40,385 bases of DNA from Nitrospirota bacterium. Lineage in GTDB: Bacteria > Nitrospirota > Nitrospiria > Nitrospirales > UBA8639. A model generated the notes under the pieces. It made no database searches and was not told the DNA's origin. It saw only the letters and a list, made by a program, of their open reading frames with translations. The stretch covers positions 1 through 40,385 of the forward strand of contig JAOTTP010000023.1 of NCBI GenBank assembly GCA_029864405.1, written 5' to 3'. The number at the start of each line of letters is the position of its first letter. Positions within the stretch are counted from its first letter, which is position 1. Position numbers and translations under genes: made by a program. Shown here piece by piece: positions 34,493 through 40,385 of this stretch.

Positions 34493-35194
34493 ATGCACCC
34501 CTGCCCTTCCTGTTCACAAGAGAATCCCGATACCGCGAATTTTTGTTTGCAGTGTGGACAAGCGCTTGCTTCCCCTTCTTCAGAGGCTGCCACAGAGGTC
34601 AATCCTGGGGTAACCGGGACCAAGACTCTTCCCACTCCATCCCAATTGTGGGAAACGTTCATCGGTCCAAGTAAATCCATTCAGTTTTCAGTCAAGACCG
34701 GGTGGGTGTGGCGCCCGGCTTTTTTATACTACAAGGAAAAGTTTGAAAATATTGAAACCCCTCAGGGTCCACGATTTGCGCTAAGTTGGAACTGGCCCGC
34801 TGCGTTGTTTGATTCGTTCCTTTGGTTTTTATATCGCAAGATGTATATGTTTGCTTTGTTATACGCTGTGGCCCCGGCTCTGGCCATTTTTCTGACTGGG
34901 GATGTGATGGTGGGAATTGTATCGAGAATGTTGGCTGGAGCCAGTGCGAATTACTTGTACTATTGGCATGTGAAAGACAAGGTTCAGCGAATTATGGCAC
35001 TGCCCAGTCTTGATGACAGTGGCCGTGCGCGCCTGATTCAGGAAGAGGGCGGAGTTCAGCCTTACGTCCTCTGGTTAGGGGTAGTGCTGCATGTGTTGAT
35101 GCTGGGCTTGTTGGCGGCGGCGATTGTTCAGGGGCCTTCTGTGGAAGATCCTCTTGGGGGAACGGAAGGACGTCCGGTTCAAAAATTCTTTTAA
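34493..35194 (+). CDS. Zinc-ribbon, DUF2628-type membrane protein
   Basis: A 233-residue protein. An N-terminal zinc ribbon has C4-x2-C7 and C18-x2-C21 (MHPCPSCSQENPDTANFCLQ). After a linker comes a DUF2628-like region with SWNWPAALFDSFLWFLYRKM, the W-N-W-x-A and W-x-x-Y-R-K-M-Y hallmarks, two to three membrane helices (FALLYAVAPALAIFLTG, MVGIVSRMLAGASANYLYYW) and a last helix (WLGVVLHVLMLGLLAAAIVQ). The function of this family is unknown; the zinc ribbon may contact a protein partner in the cytoplasm. Its TAA stop shares the palindromic TTAA (35191-35194) with the stop of the convergent neighbour. No clear ribosome site precedes the ATG. Confidence 0.8.
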   Translation: MHPCPSCSQENPDTANFCLQCGQALASPSSEAATEVNPGVTGTKTLPTPSQLWETFIGPSKSIQFSVKTGWVWRPAFLYYKEKFENIETPQGPRFALSWNWPAALFDSFLWFLYRKMYMFALLYAVAPALAIFLTGDVMVGIVSRMLAGASANYLYYWHVKDKVQRIMALPSLDDSGRARLIQEEGGVQPYVLWLGVVLHVLMLGLLAAAIVQGPSVEDPLGGTEGRPVQKFF

Positions 35195-36045
35195 GAGAGA
35201 GGATTGGGGTTCTTGGTGGCTGAAGGGACCTGGGATTGAATTGAGGTGGTTTGCCAATTGAACCACGCTCGAAACCAATCGTAATCAGATTGGTAGGCGG
35301 TAGATTTGGCGTTTCCCTGTTGGCCTTTCTCTGTCAGAAGGGTATAGGTTCGCGGCCAATTTTTTGTCCACCAGGACTTGAGGGCTTCAGGTGTGGAGGG
35401 CTGTTCGTCTGACTGAAAAATGTCTGCGGCATCAACAAGTTGCGTGATGAGCTTCCAGGCTCGGTCCTTCCCTAATCCCAAATTTCGGAAATGTTCTCGT
35501 AATAAAAATACCACCCATAATTCCGCACTATGTTTCTTATTGTGTTTAAAGGGCTGCGTTTGACGAAGGGGAATCGGGTCGAAATTTTTGATAATGGATG
35601 TGTAATCGGGGCCTCCATACCCTCCGACCACTTCGGCGATCCCTTCTAACATATTGGCCAATTCGACCTCCACATCTGGATGAGGAGAGGTCTCTGGCGT
35701 ATCAAGTGGACTGGGTGTGGTGAGCATATCAATGACGGGCTTAAGTTCACGGAGTCGACCGACTGCAGCTTTGAGAATTCGTTCTGACTCCAGCCAATAG
35801 TCGGAATCGTTTTTCGCGGTTCGTTCTTGGCCTGTGGGGGGAAGGACGGGGGGGATCCAATGCCGGATGAGAGTAAACAGGATATAATCCAGGTCACCCC
35901 CTTCTTGGGCAGCTCGATCTAGCGCGTGTTCTGGTCCGAGACCGTGATGAAAAAACCGCTCAGTTCGATCTGCCACACCTTGTCGTCGGGCCAAATCGGT
36001 CCACCAGCGAGCAAATTGTTCCCATTTGTTGTCGTCAGAGGCCAT
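35191..36045 (-). CDS. Hypothetical helical protein
   Basis: A 284-residue soluble protein, no family recognised. It is mostly helical, rich in Trp (WEQFARWWTDLARRQGVADR, HWIPPVLPP, ALKSWWTKNWPRTY, FRAWFNWQ) and contains a Gly-rich linker (VVGGYGGPDYTS). No membrane helix or signal peptide is present. ATG 36045 (MASDDNKWEQF) is preferred because the extra N-terminus from GTG 36147 is low in protein-like features, though neither has a ribosome site. Divergent from phosphoglycerate mutase and overlapping the stop of the DUF2628 gene by the TTAA palindrome. Function cannot be stated. Confidence 0.65.
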   Translation of the reverse strand: MASDDNKWEQFARWWTDLARRQGVADRTERFFHHGLGPEHALDRAAQEGGDLDYILFTLIRHWIPPVLPPTGQERTAKNDSDYWLESERILKAAVGRLRELKPVIDMLTTPSPLDTPETSPHPDVEVELANMLEGIAEVVGGYGGPDYTSIIKNFDPIPLRQTQPFKHNKKHSAELWVVFLLREHFRNLGLGKDRAWKLITQLVDAADIFQSDEQPSTPEALKSWWTKNWPRTYTLLTEKGQQGNAKSTAYQSDYDWFRAWFNWQTTSIQSQVPSATKNPNPLS

Positions 36046-36172
36046 CGCGTATCGAGTCGCACATAAAAATTCTGGCCATGGTACGATTCGCTGCAGTGCA
36101 AAGCAAGCCAGAGCAGACCAATCATGTATGGTAGAAGAAGCAATCACTCATAGGGAACGGGAGGAGGAGGAA

Positions 36173-36778
36173 ATGTCCCAGTTGGTCCTAATTCGTCATG
36201 GCGAATCTCAATGGAATCTGGAAAACCGTTTTACGGGCTGGGTAGATGTGCCGTTAACGCCCAAAGGGGAGCAGGAAGCCCGCGATGCTGGGAAGAAACT
36301 CCAGTCGTTTCATTTTGATTGTGCGTTTACCTCCGTGTTGACGCGGGCCAAGGAAACGCTACGGCTGGTTCTGGAGGGGATAGAACAGACGACGATTCCC
36401 ATCGAGGAAGACAAAGCGCTGAATGAGCGGATGTATGGAGAGTTGCAGGGCCTCAATAAAGCCGAGACAGCACAAAAGTATGGCGAACAGCAGGTAAAAA
36501 TTTGGCGGCGGAGCTTTGATGTGCCTCCCCCTGGGGGCGAAAGTTTGAAGGATACAGCCGAACGAGTCCTTCCCTATTATGAAAATCGAATCCGGCCGGC
36601 TCTGTTGGCGAATAAGACGGTCTTAGTCGTGGCCCATGGCAATAGTTTGCGGGCGTTGGTCATGCATTTAGAGCAATTGTCCACAGAAGCCTTACTCGAA
36701 CTGAATATTCCGACGGGTGCACCATTATGGTACGAGTTGGATTCTACAGGGGCGGTGACCAGTCATCGGTATTTGTAA
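36173..36778 (+). CDS. gpmA: 2,3-bisphosphoglycerate-dependent phosphoglycerate mutase
   Basis: A 201-residue cytosolic enzyme interconverting 3- and 2-phosphoglycerate in glycolysis and gluconeogenesis. The catalytic signature is LVLIRHGESQWNLENRFTGW, with the phosphorylated His9 and the FTGW-VDVPLT segment diagnostic of dPGM; the acid ERMYGELQGLNKAETAQKYG and the second His155 in VVAHGNSLRALVMHLE complete the site. At 201 residues it is shorter than the roughly 250-residue E. coli form and belongs to the short dPGM class seen in many bacteria. AGGAGGAGG directly before ATG 36173 fixes the start; the open frame extends further upstream but without protein-like content. Confidence 0.93.
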   Translation: MSQLVLIRHGESQWNLENRFTGWVDVPLTPKGEQEARDAGKKLQSFHFDCAFTSVLTRAKETLRLVLEGIEQTTIPIEEDKALNERMYGELQGLNKAETAQKYGEQQVKIWRRSFDVPPPGGESLKDTAERVLPYYENRIRPALLANKTVLVVAHGNSLRALVMHLEQLSTEALLELNIPTGAPLWYELDSTGAVTSHRYL

Positions 36779-36871
36779 GTAAAGGCATAGAGCCGTGCCA
36801 ATGTTTCTCAAACGATTGTTTACATAATTTTTTGCCAGAGGAAGTTCCTTCCTGACCCTATTGGATGACGC

Positions 36872-37261
36872 ATGGTCGTGATTATCCTTTTCTTTATTGC
36901 GGGGTTGTGGATGGCTGATGGGGTGGCCTTGTTAGTTGCTCCGGAACGAATGATCGCTACCCTACGACAATCCCTCATTGTGGCACCAGGGTTTATCAAA
37001 TGGGGAGGCGTTGCAGCCTTATTGGGCATTTTTCTGTTATTCGGAACCAGAGGCGTTCCCTACCAACCCCTTTGGGTGATCGTGGGCCTGAGTATGGTCG
37101 CGAAGGGAATTTTCTTGTATGCCGGATCCGACTTGTGGCGGTTACGGATCGTCAAATGGTGTTTAGAGCGGGAGCTTGTCGATTATCGCATCTGGGGACT
37201 CGGGTTATGTGCCATTTCTGTCCTGCTTCTGGATGCGTTGGGCTGGGGAAAAGGCCTGTAG
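36872..37261 (+). CDS. Small three- or four-helix membrane protein
   Basis: A 129-residue hydrophobic protein. Helices are seen at VVIILFFIAGLWMADGVALL (2-21), WGGVAALLGIFLLFGT (about 44-59), LWVIVGLSMVAKGIFLYAGS (about 67-86) and LGLCAISVLLLDALGW (about 110-125). The layout resembles DUF2065-like small membrane proteins, but the match is weak, so it is left as hypothetical. It lies 94 bases after gpmA on the same strand and may be co-transcribed. No ribosome site is obvious ahead of the ATG. Confidence 0.7.
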   Translation: MVVIILFFIAGLWMADGVALLVAPERMIATLRQSLIVAPGFIKWGGVAALLGIFLLFGTRGVPYQPLWVIVGLSMVAKGIFLYAGSDLWRLRIVKWCLERELVDYRIWGLGLCAISVLLLDALGWGKGL

Positions 37262-37326
37262 CTGGCTGTAATGGTTGAGGGAAATCTGGTGCGGCCGTGC
37301 CAAAAGCATCATGATATTGAGGGCGT

Positions 37327-37620
37327 ATGACGGATCTCGATCGAGAGAAACTTGACGAAATCTGGCAGGTTCATCAATCGACCGATTGGCCGGACGGGTT
37401 GGGGAGCAATGAAGGGCAACTTATGACATTGGATACGGTCATTGGTGGATGTTTGACCTATTATTTTGATGAACGTCACCTTGATGAGCCACGAATTGAA
37501 ATCCTACGTGATTGTCTCGCTGAGCTGGAATCTATCGTCCCGGACTTGTCTGAAGCCACTAGTGAATATTTCAGGCGCCTGCGATTTCTGGGCGTGACCC
37601 TCCTGCAAGATTTTTCCTAA
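37327..37620 (+). CDS. Small acidic hypothetical protein
   Basis: A 97-residue protein, acidic and helical (LDREKLDEIWQVHQSTDWPD, LRDCLAELESIVPDLSEATS), with a central GGCLTYYFDERHLDEPRIEI segment. No family, signal peptide or membrane helix was recognised. It is in the same direction as its neighbours, with about 65 bases before it and 190 bases after it before the Mrp gene. Confidence 0.65.
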   Translation: MTDLDREKLDEIWQVHQSTDWPDGLGSNEGQLMTLDTVIGGCLTYYFDERHLDEPRIEILRDCLAELESIVPDLSEATSEYFRRLRFLGVTLLQDFS

Positions 37621-37809
37621 ATCCTTTTCCATCTTTTCTTTATTCGGATCCTTTCCTGTTGCTCGTTGAATTTGGTCCCTTCGTGCCCGAATGAGTCTTC
37701 GCGACTCTTATGAAAGTGGTCTTTGGGTTGGTTTGACGCTGGAAAAAATGCTGTGGTACCGTGCCAGGATAGAAAAATTTCACATGGATATGAATGTAAG
37801 GATCTTGCT

Positions 37810-38730
37810 ATGACTCCACAAAGTGACCTGAAAACGATTTTGAATAAGCTCCATTATTCGGATGATGCCAAGGTGGTGGCCCAGATTTCTGAGCAAACCA
37901 AAATGGTCATGTCTCGAATGAAGGGGATCCGTCGGAAAGTGGTGGTGATGAGTGGGAAGGGCGGAGTGGGAAAAAGTATGACCACGGTAAATCTCGCTTT
38001 AGCCTTGGCTCGCATGGATCAGCGGGTCGGTCTGTTGGATGTTGATATTAATGGTCCCTGTGTTCCCCAGATGTTGGGCATGCGCGGGGTAGGATTAGTT
38101 GATAGTCCGGAAGGGGTAATGCCTCCGATTGGACCGTTGGGCATAAAAGTGGCTTCAATGGATTTTTTGTTGCAGGCCAATGCGCCTGTTCGATGGAAAG
38201 GCCCCATGGATTTGAGTCCCGTCTGGCTGGGTATGACGGAAATGAATGTGATCCGGGAATTCCTCTCCGATATGGTATGGGGCGAATTGGATTATCTGTT
38301 GGCAGACCTTCCGCCGGGAGCGGCGGCGGATAAACCCCCCCTCTTAGCCGGGTTGATTCCGGATTTGGCCGGGGCCGTGGTGGTAACGACCCCATCGGAA
38401 GTCGCCTCGAATGTGGTTCAAAAGTCCATTGCATACGCTCAAGAATTAGGCATTGAGATTTTAGGTGTCGTGGAAAATATGAGTGAATACCGCTGCCCAT
38501 CTTGTGGCGCCGAAACCCCCTTGTTTGAGGGCGATACCGAGTCGATGTGTGAGGTGCTTGGCATTCCACTCCTGGGGCGTGTGCCGTTTGATCGGAATTT
38601 TGCTCGCACCTTTGATAAAGGCAACCCGATTTTGGATGGATCTGATCCCACCGTTGGGAAATATCAGGACATCGCGAAAAAACTGCATACCTTATTGGAC
38701 TATCAACAGGTCTTAGCAGGAAAATCGTAA
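37810..38730 (+). CDS. Mrp/NBP35-type Fe-S cluster carrier ATPase
   Basis: A 306-residue ParA-superfamily ATPase of the Mrp/ApbC group, cytosolic scaffolds that assemble or deliver Fe-S clusters. The deviant P-loop is SGKGGVGKS (48-56), followed by LLDVDINGPCVPQMLGMRG, DYLLADLPPGAAADKP and the cluster-binding pair Cys229-x2-Cys232 in YRCPSCGAETPLF. The N-terminal MIP18 (DUF59) domain of many Mrp proteins is absent; instead a short helical N-terminus precedes the ATPase. ATG 37810 is chosen because AAGGA lies about eight bases upstream; the open frame extends to 37723 without support. The next gene, 53 bases downstream, encodes a two-PCP-reductase-domain protein that could be a client. Confidence 0.9.
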   Translation: MTPQSDLKTILNKLHYSDDAKVVAQISEQTKMVMSRMKGIRRKVVVMSGKGGVGKSMTTVNLALALARMDQRVGLLDVDINGPCVPQMLGMRGVGLVDSPEGVMPPIGPLGIKVASMDFLLQANAPVRWKGPMDLSPVWLGMTEMNVIREFLSDMVWGELDYLLADLPPGAAADKPPLLAGLIPDLAGAVVVTTPSEVASNVVQKSIAYAQELGIEILGVVENMSEYRCPSCGAETPLFEGDTESMCEVLGIPLLGRVPFDRNFARTFDKGNPILDGSDPTVGKYQDIAKKLHTLLDYQQVLAGKS

Positions 38731-38783
38731 AATTTACATAAAAGAGGGCGTTGTGGTCCGTTGACTCTCAGAAGGGGAACATT

Positions 38784-39542
38784 ATGAAATTTGTTTGTTT
38801 GAAATGCGAAACGTATATGACATTTGAAAAGGTGGAGAAACCGGCTGAGGGATCTCTGGGAGTTTTTTTTGAATGTCCATCCTGCCAATCCAGATTTTCA
38901 ATGGTGACGAATCCCGGGGAAACTCAGATGGTGTCCTCCCTCGGAGTCCAGTTGGGTGGGCGAACTGTGGATCATGCCCCGCTAGAAATGACTCGGGGTG
39001 GATTACAAGACAATGTGTCGGCAGGCAAGGGGCAGATGGCGGCCTATCTGAACGAAAAGATTCAAGGAGGCCAACCGGCTACCGCCGTTTCCGCGGCTCC
39101 GGCGACTGGGTCGAGCGAATCGGGGGAAGGCGGCGGCTGTCCGTTCTCGGCCATGGTTGCACAAATGGGCTTGGGCTCATCAGGTACTACGGGCACCACA
39201 GCTCCGGTTGGTGAGCAATTGCTATGGACCCCCGATGCTCAAGAGAAACTGGCTAAACTCCCTTCATTTGTGCAGCCGATGGTCAAAAGTAGTGTCGAGT
39301 CTTATGCTCGAAAGAGTGGTTTTACGACGGTGACGCTTCAAGTCATGGATGATTCGAAAAACGCCTCAACAGAGGGCATCCGATGGACCCCAGAAGCCCA
39401 ACAACGGTTGGATAATATTCCCGACTTTATTCGCCCAATGGCGCGGCGGGAGATTGAACGTTTAGTGAAAGAGCGTGGTGGATCCGAGATCACGGCCGAG
39501 ATTATGGAAGAAGCCAAAGAAAAGTTTATGAAGTTTATGTAA
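38784..39542 (+). CDS. Zinc-ribbon protein with two PCP-reductase-like domains
   Basis: A 252-residue protein. An N-terminal zinc ribbon has C5-x2-C8 and C31-x2-C34 (FVCLKCETYMTF, FECPSCQSRF). A linker rich in Gly, Ser and Ala (about 85-140) includes a GGGCPFSAM segment. Two C-terminal repeats follow: WTPDAQEKLAKLPSFVQPMV with KSSVESYARKSG (about 147-192) and WTPEAQQRLDNIPDFIRPMA with RREIERLVKERGG (about 197-245), matching the PCP_red domain found at the C-terminus of the light-independent protochlorophyllide reductase subunit BchB/ChlB. No pigment genes are nearby, so a role outside chlorophyll synthesis is expected. GAAGGGG precedes ATG 38784. Downstream terminator present. Confidence 0.9.
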   Translation: MKFVCLKCETYMTFEKVEKPAEGSLGVFFECPSCQSRFSMVTNPGETQMVSSLGVQLGGRTVDHAPLEMTRGGLQDNVSAGKGQMAAYLNEKIQGGQPATAVSAAPATGSSESGEGGGCPFSAMVAQMGLGSSGTTGTTAPVGEQLLWTPDAQEKLAKLPSFVQPMVKSSVESYARKSGFTTVTLQVMDDSKNASTEGIRWTPEAQQRLDNIPDFIRPMARREIERLVKERGGSEITAEIMEEAKEKFMKFM

Positions 39543-39570
39543 GCCTCGGTAGATATTTCAGGTCTTCCCA

Positions 39571-39607
39571 AAGGCGGCTCTTACAAAAGAGTCGCCTTTT
39601 TTGTATC
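39571..39607 (+). terminator. Rho-independent terminator
   Basis: AAGGCGGCTCTT (39571-39582) pairs with AAGAGTCGCCTT (39587-39598; one G-T wobble) around a short loop and is followed by a T-run. It ends the Mrp/PCP-reductase transcription unit, 29 bases after the stop. Confidence 0.85.
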
Positions 39608-39700
39608 ATTTTTTCTAGTCTTCATCGTCCTTCTCACGAAATTAGTAATCCAGTATTTTAGTTTTTGAACGTTTGTGCGGGGTTTCGTCCCGGTGCACGA

Positions 39701-39726
39701 GGTCCTTTTGTTTCGGCAAAAGGACC
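39701..39726. repeat. 10-bp perfect palindrome next to the intron insertion
   Basis: GGTCCTTTTG (39701-39710) pairs with CAAAAGGACC (39717-39726) around TTTCGG. Similar palindromes with a CCAAAACCA tail occur as dispersed repeats in many bacterial genomes (recollection, not checked). The left flank (39675-39700, GTGCGGGGTTTCGTCCCG) also forms a small hairpin. The group II intron begins eight bases after the palindrome. Confidence 0.6.
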
Positions 39727-39734
39727 CAAAACCA

Positions 39735-40385
39735 GTGTGCCGAGCATGTTCAACAGCTTGAGGGTGGAAGTCCCTTTGACAACCTGATGGAGGTGAAGTC
39801 ATAGCGAAGCACAAGGGCGTCGTCGTGAGGCGGGGTCTGAAGGCAGTGTGGAGCAAAGGCGCGGGCCGATGAACAAGAACCAGATACGAGGCAGGCCGTG
39901 CCGGACGAGTGAGCTGGTTTTCACGAAGTCCCTATCCATCAAGGGCACGGGGTGTAAATCTGGCGGTCGTGCGCTGAAGGCGGTTGAACTGACCTCGGGA
40001 GACCTCTCGTTTGTCTTGACGGCAAGACTGAGGATGGAGTGATCGGTCCTGACCGGGCGGGAGGAGTCAGCAGAGGGCATAGTAGTCCCGGCAGGGATGA
40101 AGGCCTGAACGGTGAGGAGCGGCAAGTAGACAGCGGAACTCATGAGCGACAAGCGGCTGAACACCCAGTTAACTCTGGCCTTCCCGACAGAGGATAGGGG
40201 TGAAGCCCGAAGGGCTGACGAGGAAGTGTCGAATTGCTTGCGGCGAACCGCGCAGTCGAAAGCTCGGCGAGAGGTGACCAGTCTGTTCTGGTGACCAATC
40301 GCTCAACCCACCGAACCGCCGTATACGGATCCGTACGTACGGTGGTGTGACAGGGAAAGCGGGTGACCGCCTACCTATGTCGATT
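39735..40385 (+). mobile_element. Group II intron with reverse transcriptase body deleted
   Basis: The element starts with GTGTG (39735), the GUGYG 5' consensus, followed by the domain I region GAGGGTGGAAGTCC typical of these introns, and GAGTCAGCAGAGGGCATAGT (domain I/IV border). An RT start region follows, and then domain V (40315-40346, ACCGCCGTATACGG with CCGTACGTACGGTGGT) and a domain VI helix up to about 40385 with a candidate bulged A. The size, about 650 bases, leaves no room for a reverse transcriptase of normal length (about 400-500 codons). The 3' splice site is at or just past the window edge. Ribozyme parts appear intact, so splicing could persist if another intron's protein helps in trans. 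Confidence 0.85.
40142..40294 (+). pseudogene. Group II intron reverse transcriptase, N-terminal remnant
   Basis: ATG 40142 opens a 50-codon frame reading LNTQLTLAFPTEDRGEARRA in its first half. This is the well-known start of group II intron reverse transcriptases (QLTLAFPTEDRGEA). From about residue 28 the similarity ends and the frame stops at 40292, just 20 bases before domain V. The RT, maturase (X) and endonuclease domains are entirely missing, consistent with an internal deletion joining the N-terminus to the end of domain IV. Confidence 0.8.

Noticed and set aside
35191..35194. Shared TTAA stop between convergent genes as a regulatory signal
   Set aside because: A four-base palindrome containing both stops can arise easily by chance; no further structure supports a function.
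39799..40164. Minus-strand 121-codon frame within the intron
   Set aside because: It covers the structured intron RNA, and the plus-strand intron features explain the sequence; no protein family is seen.

Overview
The window reads as a chromosomal segment of a Gram-negative bacterium with roughly 50% GC by eye. The best guess for lineage is Nitrospirota, perhaps a Nitrospira-like organism. This rests on gene content: an Mrp-type ATPase next to a zinc-ribbon protein with two PCP-reductase (protochlorophyllide reductase-like) domains, many large PAS/GAF hybrid kinases, an MlaA lipoprotein and an LbtU-type porin. No rRNA, tRNA or other taxonomic marker was seen, so the assignment is an inference. 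No CRISPR array or intact insertion sequence was found.

Layout. 1-2.6 kb: a relic of an MDR dehydrogenase, then a same-strand group (flavin-binding PNPOx-like protein, DUF5069-like protein, intact MDR quinone-oxidoreductase-like protein). 2.65-4.56 kb (minus): an overlapping MotA/TolQ-like plus MotB/OmpA-like pair resembling ZorA/ZorB. 4.9-9.6 kb: a siderophore-type porin divergent from an overlapping OmpR-type regulator/sensor kinase pair, then an exported protein of unknown function and two strong stem-loops. 10.1-15.9 kb: a REC-kinase protein and a 1219-residue hybrid kinase, separated by a decayed IS5-family transposase. 16.1-18.8 kb (minus): an acyl-AMP ligase-ACP-PlsC fusion. 19.0-24.0 kb (minus): a very large Cache/membrane/P-loop protein whose ATPase domain continues, in another frame, in the next gene, followed by a truncated copy of that second gene.

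24.5-25.1 kb: a lectin-like orphan ORF and a possible gene tail. 25.2-28.1 kb (minus): a DUF2868/DUF3482 GTPase pair with overlapping ends. 28.3-30.5 kb (minus): an AI-2E family transporter and MlaA. 31.1-35.2 kb: an RpoD-like sigma factor, a pentapeptide-repeat protein (minus) and two zinc-ribbon proteins. 35.2-39.5 kb: a gene of unknown function (minus), phosphoglycerate mutase, two small hypotheticals, Mrp and the PCP-reductase-like protein. 39.7-40.4 kb: a group II intron that keeps its 5' end, the first residues of its reverse transcriptase and domains V/VI but has lost the enzyme body, inserted beside a palindromic repeat.

Functional themes are envelope maintenance and lipid handling (MlaA, ligase-ACP-PlsC, porin), signalling (two-component genes, Cache/ATPase protein), energised membrane motors (MotAB/ZorAB-like) and Fe-S or tetrapyrrole-related proteins (Mrp/PCP-reductase). 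The most unusual items are the split and internally duplicated Cache/ATPase locus, the ZorAB-like pair without a recognisable effector, the ligase-ACP-PlsC fusion and the RT-deleted group II intron.
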